This document shows, piece after piece, positions 1 through 7,749 of a stretch of DNA of 10,916 bases. Every line of letters begins with the position of its first letter. Within the stretch, counting starts at the first letter, position 1. A model generated the notes under the pieces. It saw nothing but the letters and a program-made list of their open reading frames with translations. It ran no database searches and was not told the origin of the DNA. The stretch spans positions 1 through 10,916 of the forward strand of contig JBFKOL010000122.1 in NCBI GenBank assembly GCA_041628815.1, written 5' to 3'. This stretch comes from JBFKOL01 sp041628815. Lineage in GTDB: Bacteria > Bacteroidota > Bacteroidia > Chitinophagales > Saprospiraceae. A program made the translations under genes and the position numbers.

Positions 1-882
1 ACGGCCACGCCTGACCTCTTTGAGGTCTTTGATAAAAGCAAGTTTCTCCTCATTAATGCCATTTTTATCGTGAACAAAACCGGAAGAGTCAGACATGGTA
101 ACGACTTTGGCACCCAGTTGAATGGCCTTTTCTACCGTATATATGGCCACATTGCCAGAACCGGATACCGAACAAGTTTTGCCTTCCACCGATTCGCCGA
201 CATGTCTCAGCATATTGCGACAAAAATAGACACTTCCATAGCCAGTGGCTTCTGTGCGTATGAGGCTGCCTCCGAATGAAATGCCTTTACCTGTAAGTAC
301 ACCTACATACCTGTTTTCCAGGCGTTTGTATTGACCGAAGAGATAAGATATTTCCCGTGCACCAACGCCTATGTCGCCTGCAGGGACATCCGTGCGCGAA
401 CCGATGTGCCGGTGCAGTTCTATCATCAGGGATTGACAAAAACGCATGACTTCGCGGTCACTCTTCCCTTTGGGATTAAAATTCGACCCACCCTTACCGC
501 CGCCCATTGGTAAACCGGTAAGTGAATTCTTGAAGATTTGCTCGAAACCTAAAAATTTCAATACGCTTTGGGTTACGGTGGGATGAAATCGCAAACCTCC
601 CTTGTAAGGGCCTATGGCATTGTTGAACTGGACTCGCCAGGCGCGATTGGTCCGAATGTTGCCCTGGTCATCTTCCCAACACACCCTGAATATGATGATC
701 CGGTCAGGCTCGGAGAGCCGCTCAAGGATCTGCGCTTCGTGGTACTGGGGATGTTCATTGATATAGGGTATTACGGAATGGGCAAACTCTTCCACAGCCT
801 GATGGAACTCTTTCTCGCCGGGGTTTCTTTTTTTTAACCCGGACATAAAGGTTCGCAATTCAAGAGGTTTGGATGTTCTCAT
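1..882 (-). CDS. gdhA: NADP-specific glutamate dehydrogenase, N-terminal part (cut by window edge)
   Basis: This is a cytoplasmic enzyme of ammonium assimilation: 2-oxoglutarate + NH4+ + NADPH gives L-glutamate. The reverse strand reads openly from an ATG at 882 down to base 1, giving 294 codons of a family that is usually about 450 residues, so the C-terminal third lies outside. Visible motifs in order are RAWRVQF (80-86), GPYKGG with K94, FEQIFKN with K118, PMGGGKGG with K130 and TDVPAGDIGVG with D170. These match the substrate-binding lysines and the catalytic aspartate of hexameric bacterial GDHs. The nucleotide-binding loop SGSGNVA (240-246) and SDSSG (264-268) open the Rossmann domain. 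The closeness to the E. coli GdhA pattern supports the NADPH-dependent biosynthetic class. No Shine-Dalgarno is visible; an internal Met13 is a possible alternative start, but residues 1-12 look acceptable. It is divergent from the lipoprotein cluster across 286 bp. Confidence 0.96.
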   Translation of the reverse strand, partial: MRTSKPLELRTFMSGLKKRNPGEKEFHQAVEEFAHSVIPYINEHPQYHEAQILERLSEPDRIIIFRVCWEDDQGNIRTNRAWRVQFNNAIGPYKGGLRFHPTVTQSVLKFLGFEQIFKNSLTGLPMGGGKGGSNFNPKGKSDREVMRFCQSLMIELHRHIGSRTDVPAGDIGVGAREISYLFGQYKRLENRYVGVLTGKGISFGGSLIRTEATGYGSVYFCRNMLRHVGESVEGKTCSVSGSGNVAIYTVEKAIQLGAKVVTMSDSSGFVHDKNGINEEKLAFIKDLKEVRRGR

Positions 883-1168
883 GGGTAGTAATTCATTTTC
901 ACTATGACATTTATCTGAGCAGGCAGGACGAAAATATGTATAGTCTTGTTGCTGACTGATGATTCCATAACGATCGGGACATGATTTAACTCAATGACCT
1001 TTGCACAACTTTAATGTCGTTGATTTTCGGTGAACTTAAAAATGTTCTTTATTACCCGGCTGGAAATCATTTCTACGCGTCAATCTTCAATTTCACTTGA
1101 ATCATTCTTTCTGCTGATCTTAAACATTGGTTGGAGATAAGGTCGAAAATACCTTGTTGACATGAATT

Positions 1169-2158
1169 GTGAAATCATTTTCCATGTGGATGCCGATCAA
1201 AATATCTACTTGCGGAATGTTCTGGGTACTCTTGTTTATGGGAGGCTGTTCTTCCTTGAATGAAGAGGAGGCCCGCAGGTCTCTTAAAGTCCTCGACAGC
1301 AATGTAAATCGCCTGGTTTACGAAATGTCGGAATTACCAGAATTCAGGGCCCTCTGGAAAATGAACGAAGAAACAGCACTTCCCTTTGATTTTTTTATGG
1401 GAAGACTCATCGATCCGCTCAATAAGAAAGATTTCAACCTTCAGCATTTTGCAGGCACTTACACCTGGGAGGCAACATCTGGCACCTATAGGCATTCGAT
1501 GGAGCCGCGTGACCAAATCCACATTGCTTTTCCACTCGACACTTCCGGTATCGAGATCCGTCTTGTCATTTTAGAGTACGAGGACAGAAAGGTCGATGCT
1601 CTGAAGGCTTTTCCCGTGCGATTTGAAGAGAGGATCTTCGTAGATGACGTCCCCAGGATGCACTTGTCCTTTTCAAGCAGACTGGTGGATAAAATGCCGG
1701 AGCATATCGATTATCAATTAAGAACCGATGATATAGATTTTGCACTGGAAATGAATCGGACAAGGGAAGGGGATAGCGGCAGTGCTCGATGGAACAGTAG
1801 AGTGAAGTACGGCACTACTACACTTTTCAGGCTTGAAGCCCTGGCAGACCTCGGATACGGAAGGAGCGGATACTACCTGAAGAAAGTAGAATTAAACGGC
1901 AAGTTGATGGACCATTCGGTTCAAGGAATCATCGATTATACCCGGATCGATCCCAACTCTAAAGCCTATTGTGCTTCTTTCAACAGCAATTCCGATATCC
2001 GATTGTATGAAGGCACGACATGGGTATGTAATATCATCCTGGGCGAAGAAAAAAACCAAGAGGAAATCGAACTACAGGTGGCGTTCGATGGAGGCCAAAC
2101 AGCCTCTCTTGACGATTACCTCCTGGTGGTCGAAGACCTCTACCATTATAAATTGTAA
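1169..2158 (+). CDS. Uncharacterised lipoprotein, first gene of a three-lipoprotein cluster
   Basis: I do not recognise a family. From the GTG at 1169 the product is 329 residues. ATG codons at 1184 (Met6) and 1190 (Met8) are more natural starts and would leave a compact signal peptide; no Shine-Dalgarno decides between them. A hydrophobic stretch (residues 15-24) ends in FMGGC with Cys27, a loose lipobox, so I infer a lipid-anchored envelope protein. The mature start SSLNEEEARR is acidic soon after the cysteine, which may be a surface-export signal of the Bacteroidota type. The rest alternates short hydrophobic and charged segments, suggesting mostly beta structure (inference). Two cysteines, C268 and C287, could form a disulfide. 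No catalytic motif is evident. The stop lies 10 bp before the next lipoprotein gene, so the two are probably co-transcribed. Confidence 0.85.
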   Translation: MKSFSMWMPIKISTCGMFWVLLFMGGCSSLNEEEARRSLKVLDSNVNRLVYEMSELPEFRALWKMNEETALPFDFFMGRLIDPLNKKDFNLQHFAGTYTWEATSGTYRHSMEPRDQIHIAFPLDTSGIEIRLVILEYEDRKVDALKAFPVRFEERIFVDDVPRMHLSFSSRLVDKMPEHIDYQLRTDDIDFALEMNRTREGDSGSARWNSRVKYGTTTLFRLEALADLGYGRSGYYLKKVELNGKLMDHSVQGIIDYTRIDPNSKAYCASFNSNSDIRLYEGTTWVCNIILGEEKNQEEIELQVAFDGGQTASLDDYLLVVEDLYHYKL

Positions 2159-2168
2159 AATTGACATC

Positions 2169-2744
2169 ATGAAAACACTGAAAAAAACATTTTGGCCGGC
2201 CGTCCTTTTCGGTATGGCCGCAGGTTTACTTTGGTTTACCGCTTGTAATGACGACAACGATGAACCGAAACCTGGTGAGGATCTCAGCTGGGCTCAACCA
2301 GGAGCAGAAGAAGTTATCACCGCGACCAATTTTGATGGGACCACAGCATCCTTGTCTATCGAAATAATAGAAAACGTGGGTGGCATATCAGAGGCAATCA
2401 TTATTGATGAGGAAGGCGATACCGCCGTATTCGAATTCAAAGCGACAACAGAAGGCATCTATGACTACGTATTGAGCAATGGAGACAGAACCAAACCCAG
2501 TACACTGGTGGAATACAATGCCGACGTAGGAATGACCTGGACCTATACGGTTCCTTCGGGCACGGTAGTACGAAGGGAACTTATATCCAAAGGAAATATT
2601 TATGTGGTCAGTCAAACCTATCCGACAACGGCTTTTGAGTGGAACCTGGATCGCATAGAATGGCGCATAAGCCCCAGTCGCGGGGTACGCGGCTGTACAC
2701 TTTATTACAATGACCAGGGGCCAGTAACATTTGAAATCAACTAA
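2169..2744 (+). CDS. Small uncharacterised lipoprotein with surface-export-like acidic motif
   Basis: The product is 191 residues and no family is recognised. The open frame extends further upstream, but ATG 2169 is chosen because it begins a textbook lipoprotein signal: MKTLKKTF (basic n-region), a hydrophobic core over residues 9-24, and the lipobox FTAC with Cys26. It also lies just 10 bp after the preceding stop. The mature protein begins CNDDNDEPKPGED. This dense acidic run next to the anchor resembles the lipoprotein export signal that sends Bacteroidota lipoproteins to the outer face of the outer membrane, so surface exposure is likely (inference). The body is rich in alternating beta-type segments; GMTWTYTVPSG near residue 118 resembles a phrase seen in many small secreted beta-sandwich lipoproteins. 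There are no catalytic residues to point to. Its stop codon overlaps the next start by one base (TAATG), which suggests translational coupling. Confidence 0.88.
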   Translation: MKTLKKTFWPAVLFGMAAGLLWFTACNDDNDEPKPGEDLSWAQPGAEEVITATNFDGTTASLSIEIIENVGGISEAIIIDEEGDTAVFEFKATTEGIYDYVLSNGDRTKPSTLVEYNADVGMTWTYTVPSGTVVRRELISKGNIYVVSQTYPTTAFEWNLDRIEWRISPSRGVRGCTLYYNDQGPVTFEIN

Positions 2745-3547
2745 TGCCTTCAACCTATGGGTCAATATGGCGGCAGAAATGTACGCTAGGAAAATACCGG
2801 GATGTTGACGTAAAGAATCAATTTAAGAAGATTTTCCGTTGCCTTATTCTTCTGTTGGTAGCGGCGGCGTTGCTGTTTACAACATCTTGTGGTCATGATG
2901 AACACTTGCTGGCTACCTTGCCGGTGTTTGCGGAAGGTACCTCTTGTCCCTTGGGTGACAGTTCACCTGTAGTCTCCATCCAGGATTTGAAACCGGGTGA
3001 TTTGTTGATAAGGCCGAATATGAATTGGCTTTACGGCACTTCCGGCACCCTGGAAGGAGATTTTTTCGGACATGCAGTAATCGTGACTGAGGGAGCTACG
3101 GATTCTACGGTAACAGGTGTAATGCAAAAATCTCTGGTTTTTGAATCAGTGGCGCGCCAGCTGCCAGCAGAACACCAGGTGAGGGAAATTCCTGCCCTGG
3201 TCGAAAATGGACCCTACCTTCGGCAAAACCATGCCTTTGTGGAGACAGGTGCCCGCTACAGGCTTCGCCCGGACTTATCGCCGGATCAGGTATCGCGAAT
3301 GATAGAATATGTGAGAAAACAAGACGATGCAACGCATAGCTGGAGGGCAATTAAGTATTTAGATTCCGATTCATCTAGGGTCCGTTCCAAATGGTACTGT
3401 TCATTGTTGATATGGCAAGCTTTTTACGACCTGGAAGGACTGGACCTCGATTGCAACGGAGGTTACGTCGTCTATCCCAACGACCTTATCAACCATCCTT
3501 ATTTTGACGGGGCCGTCGATGGCGTTCCTAAGAGAGTGCGATTTTAA
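2744..3547 (+). CDS. Permuted papain-fold (YiiX/YaeF-like NlpC/P60) cysteine hydrolase lipoprotein
   Basis: Probably an envelope cysteine peptidase or amidase of the circularly permuted NlpC/P60 group (YiiX/YebB-like), whose substrates may be peptidoglycan peptides or lipids; the true substrate is unknown. The 267-residue product shows the permuted order: DLKPGDLLIRP (81-91), then GHAVIV with His110, then VFES with Glu134, and last WYCSLLIWQAF with the likely nucleophile Cys219. YPNDLINHPYF (244-254) is a typical tail. A hydrophobic segment (33-46) ends at TTSC, with Cys49 as a probable lipidation site followed by GHDEH. The 26 or so residues before the basic n-region (QFKKIFR) are unusually long for a signal peptide. 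No other ATG, GTG or TTG in frame fits better, and the start overlaps the upstream stop (TAATG), so 2744 is kept. It is the last gene of the cluster. Confidence 0.85.
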   Translation: MPSTYGSIWRQKCTLGKYRDVDVKNQFKKIFRCLILLLVAAALLFTTSCGHDEHLLATLPVFAEGTSCPLGDSSPVVSIQDLKPGDLLIRPNMNWLYGTSGTLEGDFFGHAVIVTEGATDSTVTGVMQKSLVFESVARQLPAEHQVREIPALVENGPYLRQNHAFVETGARYRLRPDLSPDQVSRMIEYVRKQDDATHSWRAIKYLDSDSSRVRSKWYCSLLIWQAFYDLEGLDLDCNGGYVVYPNDLINHPYFDGAVDGVPKRVRF

Positions 3548-3603
3548 TCAATCAGTAAATCGTCAAATTTGCCCGTGTTTTGTATTGAAAGGTATTTTCC
3601 TTA

Positions 3604-3633
3604 TTGAGCAACTGAATTTCAAGTCTAAGTTTC
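3604..3633 (+). promoter_or_regulatory. Possible Bacteroidota-type promoter for the Asp-box protein gene
   Basis: TTG at 3604-3606 is followed after 19 bases by TAAGTTTC at 3626-3633. This matches the Bacteroidota -33 TTG / -7 TAnnTTTG pattern except for the last base of the -7 element. It would place transcription start roughly 40-45 bases before ATG 3686. The match is by eye only, and such patterns occur by chance in AT-rich spacers. Confidence 0.25.
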
Positions 3634-3685
3634 GATACCGGAAATTTTAATTGCGTTAAATTCGCGATCGACCAACTAACCTATC

Positions 3686-6600
3686 ATGTATCGCATTGCT
3701 CTTGTTCTGCCCTTGCTCTTTTCACTCGTTTTACTTGATGCCCAGGATCTAAAAGAAAAATTCGCTCCTGTTAAATACCGAAACATCGGGCCTTTCCGTG
3801 GTGGACGATCCGTCTGTGCCAGTGGTGTGCCGGGCGACCAATTGACTTACTATATGGGCACTACAGGTGGTGGCTTATGGAAGACCAACGATGCCGGACA
3901 GCATTGGAAGAACATATCGGACGGCTATTTTGGAACTGGCTCCGTAGGTGCCGTCGCGGTCTCGGACCGCGAATCCAATGTGGTATACTGCGGTATGGGA
4001 GAACATGCTCCTCGAGGTGTGATGACTTCATATGGCGATGGTATCTACAAGTCCACGGACGCCGGAAAGACCTGGAAGCGTGTGGGACTTGAAGAAACCC
4101 AGCATATTGCAAGAATCATCGTTCATCCAAGAAATTCTGATATTGTCTACGTGGCGGCACAGGGACCACTTCATGGCAACTCCGAAGAACGGGGAATTTA
4201 CAAGTCCGTTGATGGAGGAGCTACATGGTCGAAAATACTCTATGTGAACGACATGACGGGTTGCTCAGAATTGTCCATGGATATGAGCAATCCAGAAGTA
4301 CTGTATGCCACCATGTGGGAACATCAGCGCAAGCCCTGGAAGGTAATTAGTGGTGGCCCGGGTAGCGGGGTATATAAGTCCTCTGATGGCGGAGCGACCT
4401 GGAAACAGATTCACGCCGGTTTGCCCGAAGAGAAAGGAAAGATGGCCATCGCCGTTTCGCGATCCAATCCCGAAAAGGTATACCTGCTTTTGGAAAGCGA
4501 TTCAGAAAAAGACAAGGGTGGTTTATTTGTTTCTGAAAACGGCGGTAAAAAATGGTCTATGGTCAGCGGCGACAACCGGCTTACGCAGAGGGCCTGGTAT
4601 TACATAGAAGTTTTCGTGGATCCGGTGGATGAACACACTGTATACGTTTTGAGCGCACCGGCCCTTCGATCGATTGATGGCGGAAAGACATGGGAGCGCA
4701 TTACCGGCACTCACGGGGATTTTCACGACCTTTGGATCAACCCCGACAATCCTAAAAACATGGTCATCGCCAATGACGGGGGAGCAGCCATCAGTTTCAA
4801 TTTCGGGAAAACCTGGTCACGACAGGACAACATGCCGACCGCACAGTTCTACCGCGTCAGTGTTGACAATGTTTTTCCTTACCGGCTCTATGGAGGTCAG
4901 CAGGATAATACCTCTGTACGTATCGAAAACACGGCTCTTGGCAGGTCGGCTATCACCGAACAAAACTGGACCTATTCTGCCGGTGGAGAAAGCGCATTTC
5001 TCGCTTACGATCCGGATGATCCAAGGTATACCCTTGGTGGAAGTTACCTGGGCACAATCGAAGTGCTGGACCAGGAAACCAAAGCCGGGACCAACATCAT
5101 GGCGGCACCCATTCAATATCTTGGGCGCGATGCCTCAGATATGAGGTATAGATTTAATTGGAATGCGCCTATTATCAGATCCCAGCACGAACCCAACACC
5201 TTTTACCATGCCGCTCAGGTTTTGCTTCGTACACGCGATATGGGTCAGTCATGGACTGAAGTTTCACCCGATCTCAGTAAAAACGAAATAGAAAAACAGG
5301 GTAAAGGAGGAGGTCCTTATACCAACGAAGCGGTAGGAGCAGAAAATTACGGGACCATATCCTATGTCATCGAATCTCCACATGAATCCGGTGTGATCTG
5401 GGCAGGTACCGACGATGGCCATGTACAGCTTACAAGAGATAACTGCGAAAGCTGGAACAATGTAACGCCGGCAGGATTGACCGAAACCCTCGTCAATGCC
5501 ATAGAGGTGTCTCCTCATGATCCGGCAACAGCCTACATTGCCACCACGCGTTATAAGTTCAACGATCACACTCCTGCCTTGTACAAAACCACCAACTATG
5601 GAAGATCCTGGACTGCCGTTTCCACGGGCATACCCTACGGTGCATTTACTCGTGTGATCCGCGAAGATGACGTCAGGAAGGACCTGCTTTATGCCGGGAC
5701 GGAAACAGGCGTCTATGTTTCGTGGAACGGTGGTAAACAATGGCATCCGTTTAACCTGAATCTACCAGTGACACCCATCACCGATTTGCAAGTAAAAGAA
5801 GGTGACCTGGTCGTGGCAACGGCAGGTAGATCTTTTTGGATATTGGATGATCTGGCGCTGCTCAGACAATTCAACGGCACCCAAGATGCTACGGTTTTAT
5901 TTCAGCCTCAGGATGCCATCTTGGGCAACTGGAGAAGTCCGATGAACGGCGACACCCGGGAATTCGAGGGGACCCACCCATTGGCAGGTATCAACCCTCC
6001 CAATGGCATGGTGTTATACTACTATCTGCCTGATACCATAGGTGAAAAGGAAGTAACGCTGACCATTGCAGATAGTGAAGGCTATACGGTGCGAAGGTTT
6101 AGTTCGAAACCCAATAAAGACTACCAGCGATATGACGGAGGGCCTCCTGCTGAACCCGTATTGTCCAGGCATCCTGGGCTAAATCGGTTTGTCTGGGATC
6201 TAAGGCACAACACCATGCCGGGTGTTCCGACGGCATATATAGAAGGGAGTTACCGAGGGCACAAAGCTATTCCTGGTGACTATGCCATTACCCTGAATTA
6301 CGGTGACGACCAGTGGTCCACTGAGGCAAGGATCGGCGCCAACCCGCTGTATGAAATACCGGTGTCCCAATACAATGACTATGATGCATTCATGAAAAGC
6401 GCGGAGGGTGCGATTACCGAAATGCACGTTATGATCAATGATATCAAGTCCAAATACGACCAATTGCAGGATGTATTGAAATCGCTTAAAACCAAGGAGC
6501 TCAAAGATTTGGAAATGAATGTTAAAGATCTATTGGCCAAAATGAAAGCATGGGATGAAGATATGGTGCAGCGAAAGTCCAAAGCATATGACGATGTGGA

Positions 6601-6814
6601 AAATTTTCCTAATAAGTTTACCGCCAACTATCTGTTTGTGATCAACCATGCCGAAAGTGATGTGCCGCGCATTACACAGCCCAGTCTTGACCGCAAGGCA
6701 GAATTGGATCAGAAGTGGGAAGTACTCAAAGGTAGGGCAAAAGAAATTTTGGACACCGATGTTCCCGCTATTAACCGGTCTTTGTGGGCTGCAGGAATTG
6801 GCGCCGTGAGATAA
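3686..6814 (+). CDS. Large secreted Asp-box/BNR (sortilin/VPS10-like) beta-propeller protein
   Basis: The 1042-residue exported protein begins with a signal peptide (MYRIALVLPLLFSLVLLDA, likely cleaved before QDL). Then comes the conserved NIGPFRGGR block (about 34-42) typical of Bacteroidota 'WD40/YVTN/BNR-like' or VPS10-type proteins of about 1000 residues. Eleven Asp-box-like motifs (consensus S-x-D-x-G-x-T-W) start near residues 64, 120, 171, 229, 280, 327, 369, 513, 580, 632 and 676. They imply a large beta-propeller or two packed propellers. Beyond about 770 comes an Ig/FN3-like beta region with FVWDLRH and PGDYAITL, then a charged helical stretch (about 895-1000) likely to form a coiled coil or helical bundle. 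Such proteins are often labelled glycosyl hydrolase or sialidase, but I see no sialidase catalytic arginine triad or RIP motif, so enzymatic activity is doubtful; a binding role is as likely. No obvious T9SS C-terminal domain is seen. It lies 138 bp after the lipoprotein cluster and is probably a separate unit. Confidence 0.93.
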   Translation: MYRIALVLPLLFSLVLLDAQDLKEKFAPVKYRNIGPFRGGRSVCASGVPGDQLTYYMGTTGGGLWKTNDAGQHWKNISDGYFGTGSVGAVAVSDRESNVVYCGMGEHAPRGVMTSYGDGIYKSTDAGKTWKRVGLEETQHIARIIVHPRNSDIVYVAAQGPLHGNSEERGIYKSVDGGATWSKILYVNDMTGCSELSMDMSNPEVLYATMWEHQRKPWKVISGGPGSGVYKSSDGGATWKQIHAGLPEEKGKMAIAVSRSNPEKVYLLLESDSEKDKGGLFVSENGGKKWSMVSGDNRLTQRAWYYIEVFVDPVDEHTVYVLSAPALRSIDGGKTWERITGTHGDFHDLWINPDNPKNMVIANDGGAAISFNFGKTWSRQDNMPTAQFYRVSVDNVFPYRLYGGQQDNTSVRIENTALGRSAITEQNWTYSAGGESAFLAYDPDDPRYTLGGSYLGTIEVLDQETKAGTNIMAAPIQYLGRDASDMRYRFNWNAPIIRSQHEPNTFYHAAQVLLRTRDMGQSWTEVSPDLSKNEIEKQGKGGGPYTNEAVGAENYGTISYVIESPHESGVIWAGTDDGHVQLTRDNCESWNNVTPAGLTETLVNAIEVSPHDPATAYIATTRYKFNDHTPALYKTTNYGRSWTAVSTGIPYGAFTRVIREDDVRKDLLYAGTETGVYVSWNGGKQWHPFNLNLPVTPITDLQVKEGDLVVATAGRSFWILDDLALLRQFNGTQDATVLFQPQDAILGNWRSPMNGDTREFEGTHPLAGINPPNGMVLYYYLPDTIGEKEVTLTIADSEGYTVRRFSSKPNKDYQRYDGGPPAEPVLSRHPGLNRFVWDLRHNTMPGVPTAYIEGSYRGHKAIPGDYAITLNYGDDQWSTEARIGANPLYEIPVSQYNDYDAFMKSAEGAITEMHVMINDIKSKYDQLQDVLKSLKTKELKDLEMNVKDLLAKMKAWDEDMVQRKSKAYDDVENFPNKFTANYLFVINHAESDVPRITQPSLDRKAELDQKWEVLKGRAKEILDTDVPAINRSLWAAGIGAVR

Positions 6815-6827
6815 GGATAGCTGAGAC

Positions 6828-6858
6828 GTACATACCTTGTCAAGCTGGTATGATGTAC
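6828..6858. terminator. Weak stem-loop between convergent genes
   Basis: GTACATACC (6828-6836) can pair with GGTATG plus TAC (6847-6852, 6856-6858), giving nine base pairs with a three-base bulge and a 10-base loop. It lies 13 bp past the stop of the Asp-box gene and 29 bp past the end of the opposing barrel gene, where a bidirectional terminator would sit. No T-run follows on either strand, so a rho-independent role is uncertain. Confidence 0.25.
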
Positions 6859-6887
6859 TAAATTACGGCATTCGATTGACGACCTTC

Positions 6888-7697
6888 TCATTGGAGCACA
6901 ATGGTCAATGCAAGCGAGAACCCGTTGTTTCTGAATGCATTGGTGCCTTTCACATCAAACGATCCGTTTACGACAATGACAAAATTCTCGCCTGTTTCAA
7001 CGGTAAACCCGGGATGAACAGTTAATACTTTTCTACTGATATTTTCAAAGCGGCTTTGTTGCCAACTCATTCCGAAGATGACTTGAAGCTGTCTTTTGTG
7101 GAAATAGTGACCAATATCCGCATTAAAGAACAAGTTGTCTTTGCCCTCGTCGATCGATTTTTTAATAAACCGATAGTAATCCATATTGACATCGATGGCA
7201 AGATCAGGCGATAAATTACTCGTTAAAATGATACCTCCTCCTGTTTTCGCTATAGTATTCGAAAACCTGACAGATCGCCTTACGGTCTTATTTCCCATGG
7301 GAAAGACGAACCCACCCATCAAGGCAATACCGAGTTTGTCATTGCCTGATAACAAATATTTTGCTCCCACGGTAGCCAATAAAAGATCATTGGAATACGA
7401 TACACCCAGTTCAGCTCTGTCAGCTATGCCATAAGTAATGCGGTAGGTCAATCCCGTGACCCATCTGATGCTGTCACCATTCAAGGAGAATTCCCCAAGT
7501 GTGCCATTGTTGTCCCAATATTCGCTGGATTGAAAATGAAAAAACAGGGGCTCAAACTCCAGTTGGTTAGGTTGAATAGGCCTGGCATTCAAAGCATTGA
7601 GCTTTGATCCCGACAAACCTGACAATTGTCCCGATAGGTTTAAAGACCATAAACACGATCCTAAAAAGAGAAATATGAGTGTAAAGTGGTTGCTCAT
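6888..7697 (-). CDS. Probable outer-membrane beta-barrel protein (phenol MetA-deg-like)
   Basis: The 269-residue product is probably an outer-membrane channel or porin-like protein. The open frame reaches 7787, but the ATG at 7697 is chosen because it starts directly at a signal peptide (MSNHFTLIFLFLGSCLWSLNLSG), and the longer form would overlap the upstream coding sequence. Cleavage before Gln24 is likely; LGSC at 12-15 also resembles a lipobox, but the n-region lacks a basic residue. The mature protein is a run of amphipathic alternating strands with aromatic and glycine turns: LEFEPLFFHF, VTGLTYRITYGI, AELGVSYSNDLLL, LGIALMGGFVFPMG, DVNMDYYRF, LQVIFGMSW and a final strand FSLALTIVLQ. The layout and the YGIADRAELGVSY phrase recall the MetA-pathway phenol-degradation barrel family, whose substrates are mostly unknown. 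The family assignment is from pattern recall only. It lies 52 bp downstream of the CNNM gene on the same strand, so co-transcription is likely. Confidence 0.8.
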   Translation of the reverse strand: MSNHFTLIFLFLGSCLWSLNLSGQLSGLSGSKLNALNARPIQPNQLEFEPLFFHFQSSEYWDNNGTLGEFSLNGDSIRWVTGLTYRITYGIADRAELGVSYSNDLLLATVGAKYLLSGNDKLGIALMGGFVFPMGNKTVRRSVRFSNTIAKTGGGIILTSNLSPDLAIDVNMDYYRFIKKSIDEGKDNLFFNADIGHYFHKRQLQVIFGMSWQQSRFENISRKVLTVHPGFTVETGENFVIVVNGSFDVKGTNAFRNNGFSLALTIVLQ

Positions 7698-7749
7698 TTT
7701 GTGGTAGTGAACAAGCTGGTTGTGCGCAGATTTCGATGGACAATTTCTT

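Noticed and set aside
883..1168. Promoters or operators between gdhA and the lipoprotein cluster
   Set aside because: I looked for TTTG/TAnnTTTG pairs on both strands and found only partial matches (for example GACCTTTG at 996-1003 without a -33 partner); the short dyads here (such as GAAATCATTTC) are too small to call.
1971..2168. N-terminal extension of the small lipoprotein into the preceding gene
   Set aside because: The 66 extra residues overlap the end of the upstream coding sequence and would bury the signal peptide; ATG 2169 directly begins a normal lipoprotein signal.
4674..5144. 156-codon forward frame in another phase within the Asp-box gene
   Set aside because: The in-phase product has clear Asp boxes here, while this phase has none; a shadow frame, not an overlapping gene or frameshift.
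5264..5746. 160-codon reverse-strand frame inside the Asp-box gene
   Set aside because: It lies wholly opposite a strongly supported coding sequence, and its product shows no protein-family pattern; a shadow frame.
3686..6814. Assignment of the Asp-box protein as a sialidase
   Set aside because: Asp boxes are shared by many non-sialidase propellers, and no RIP motif or arginine triad is seen.
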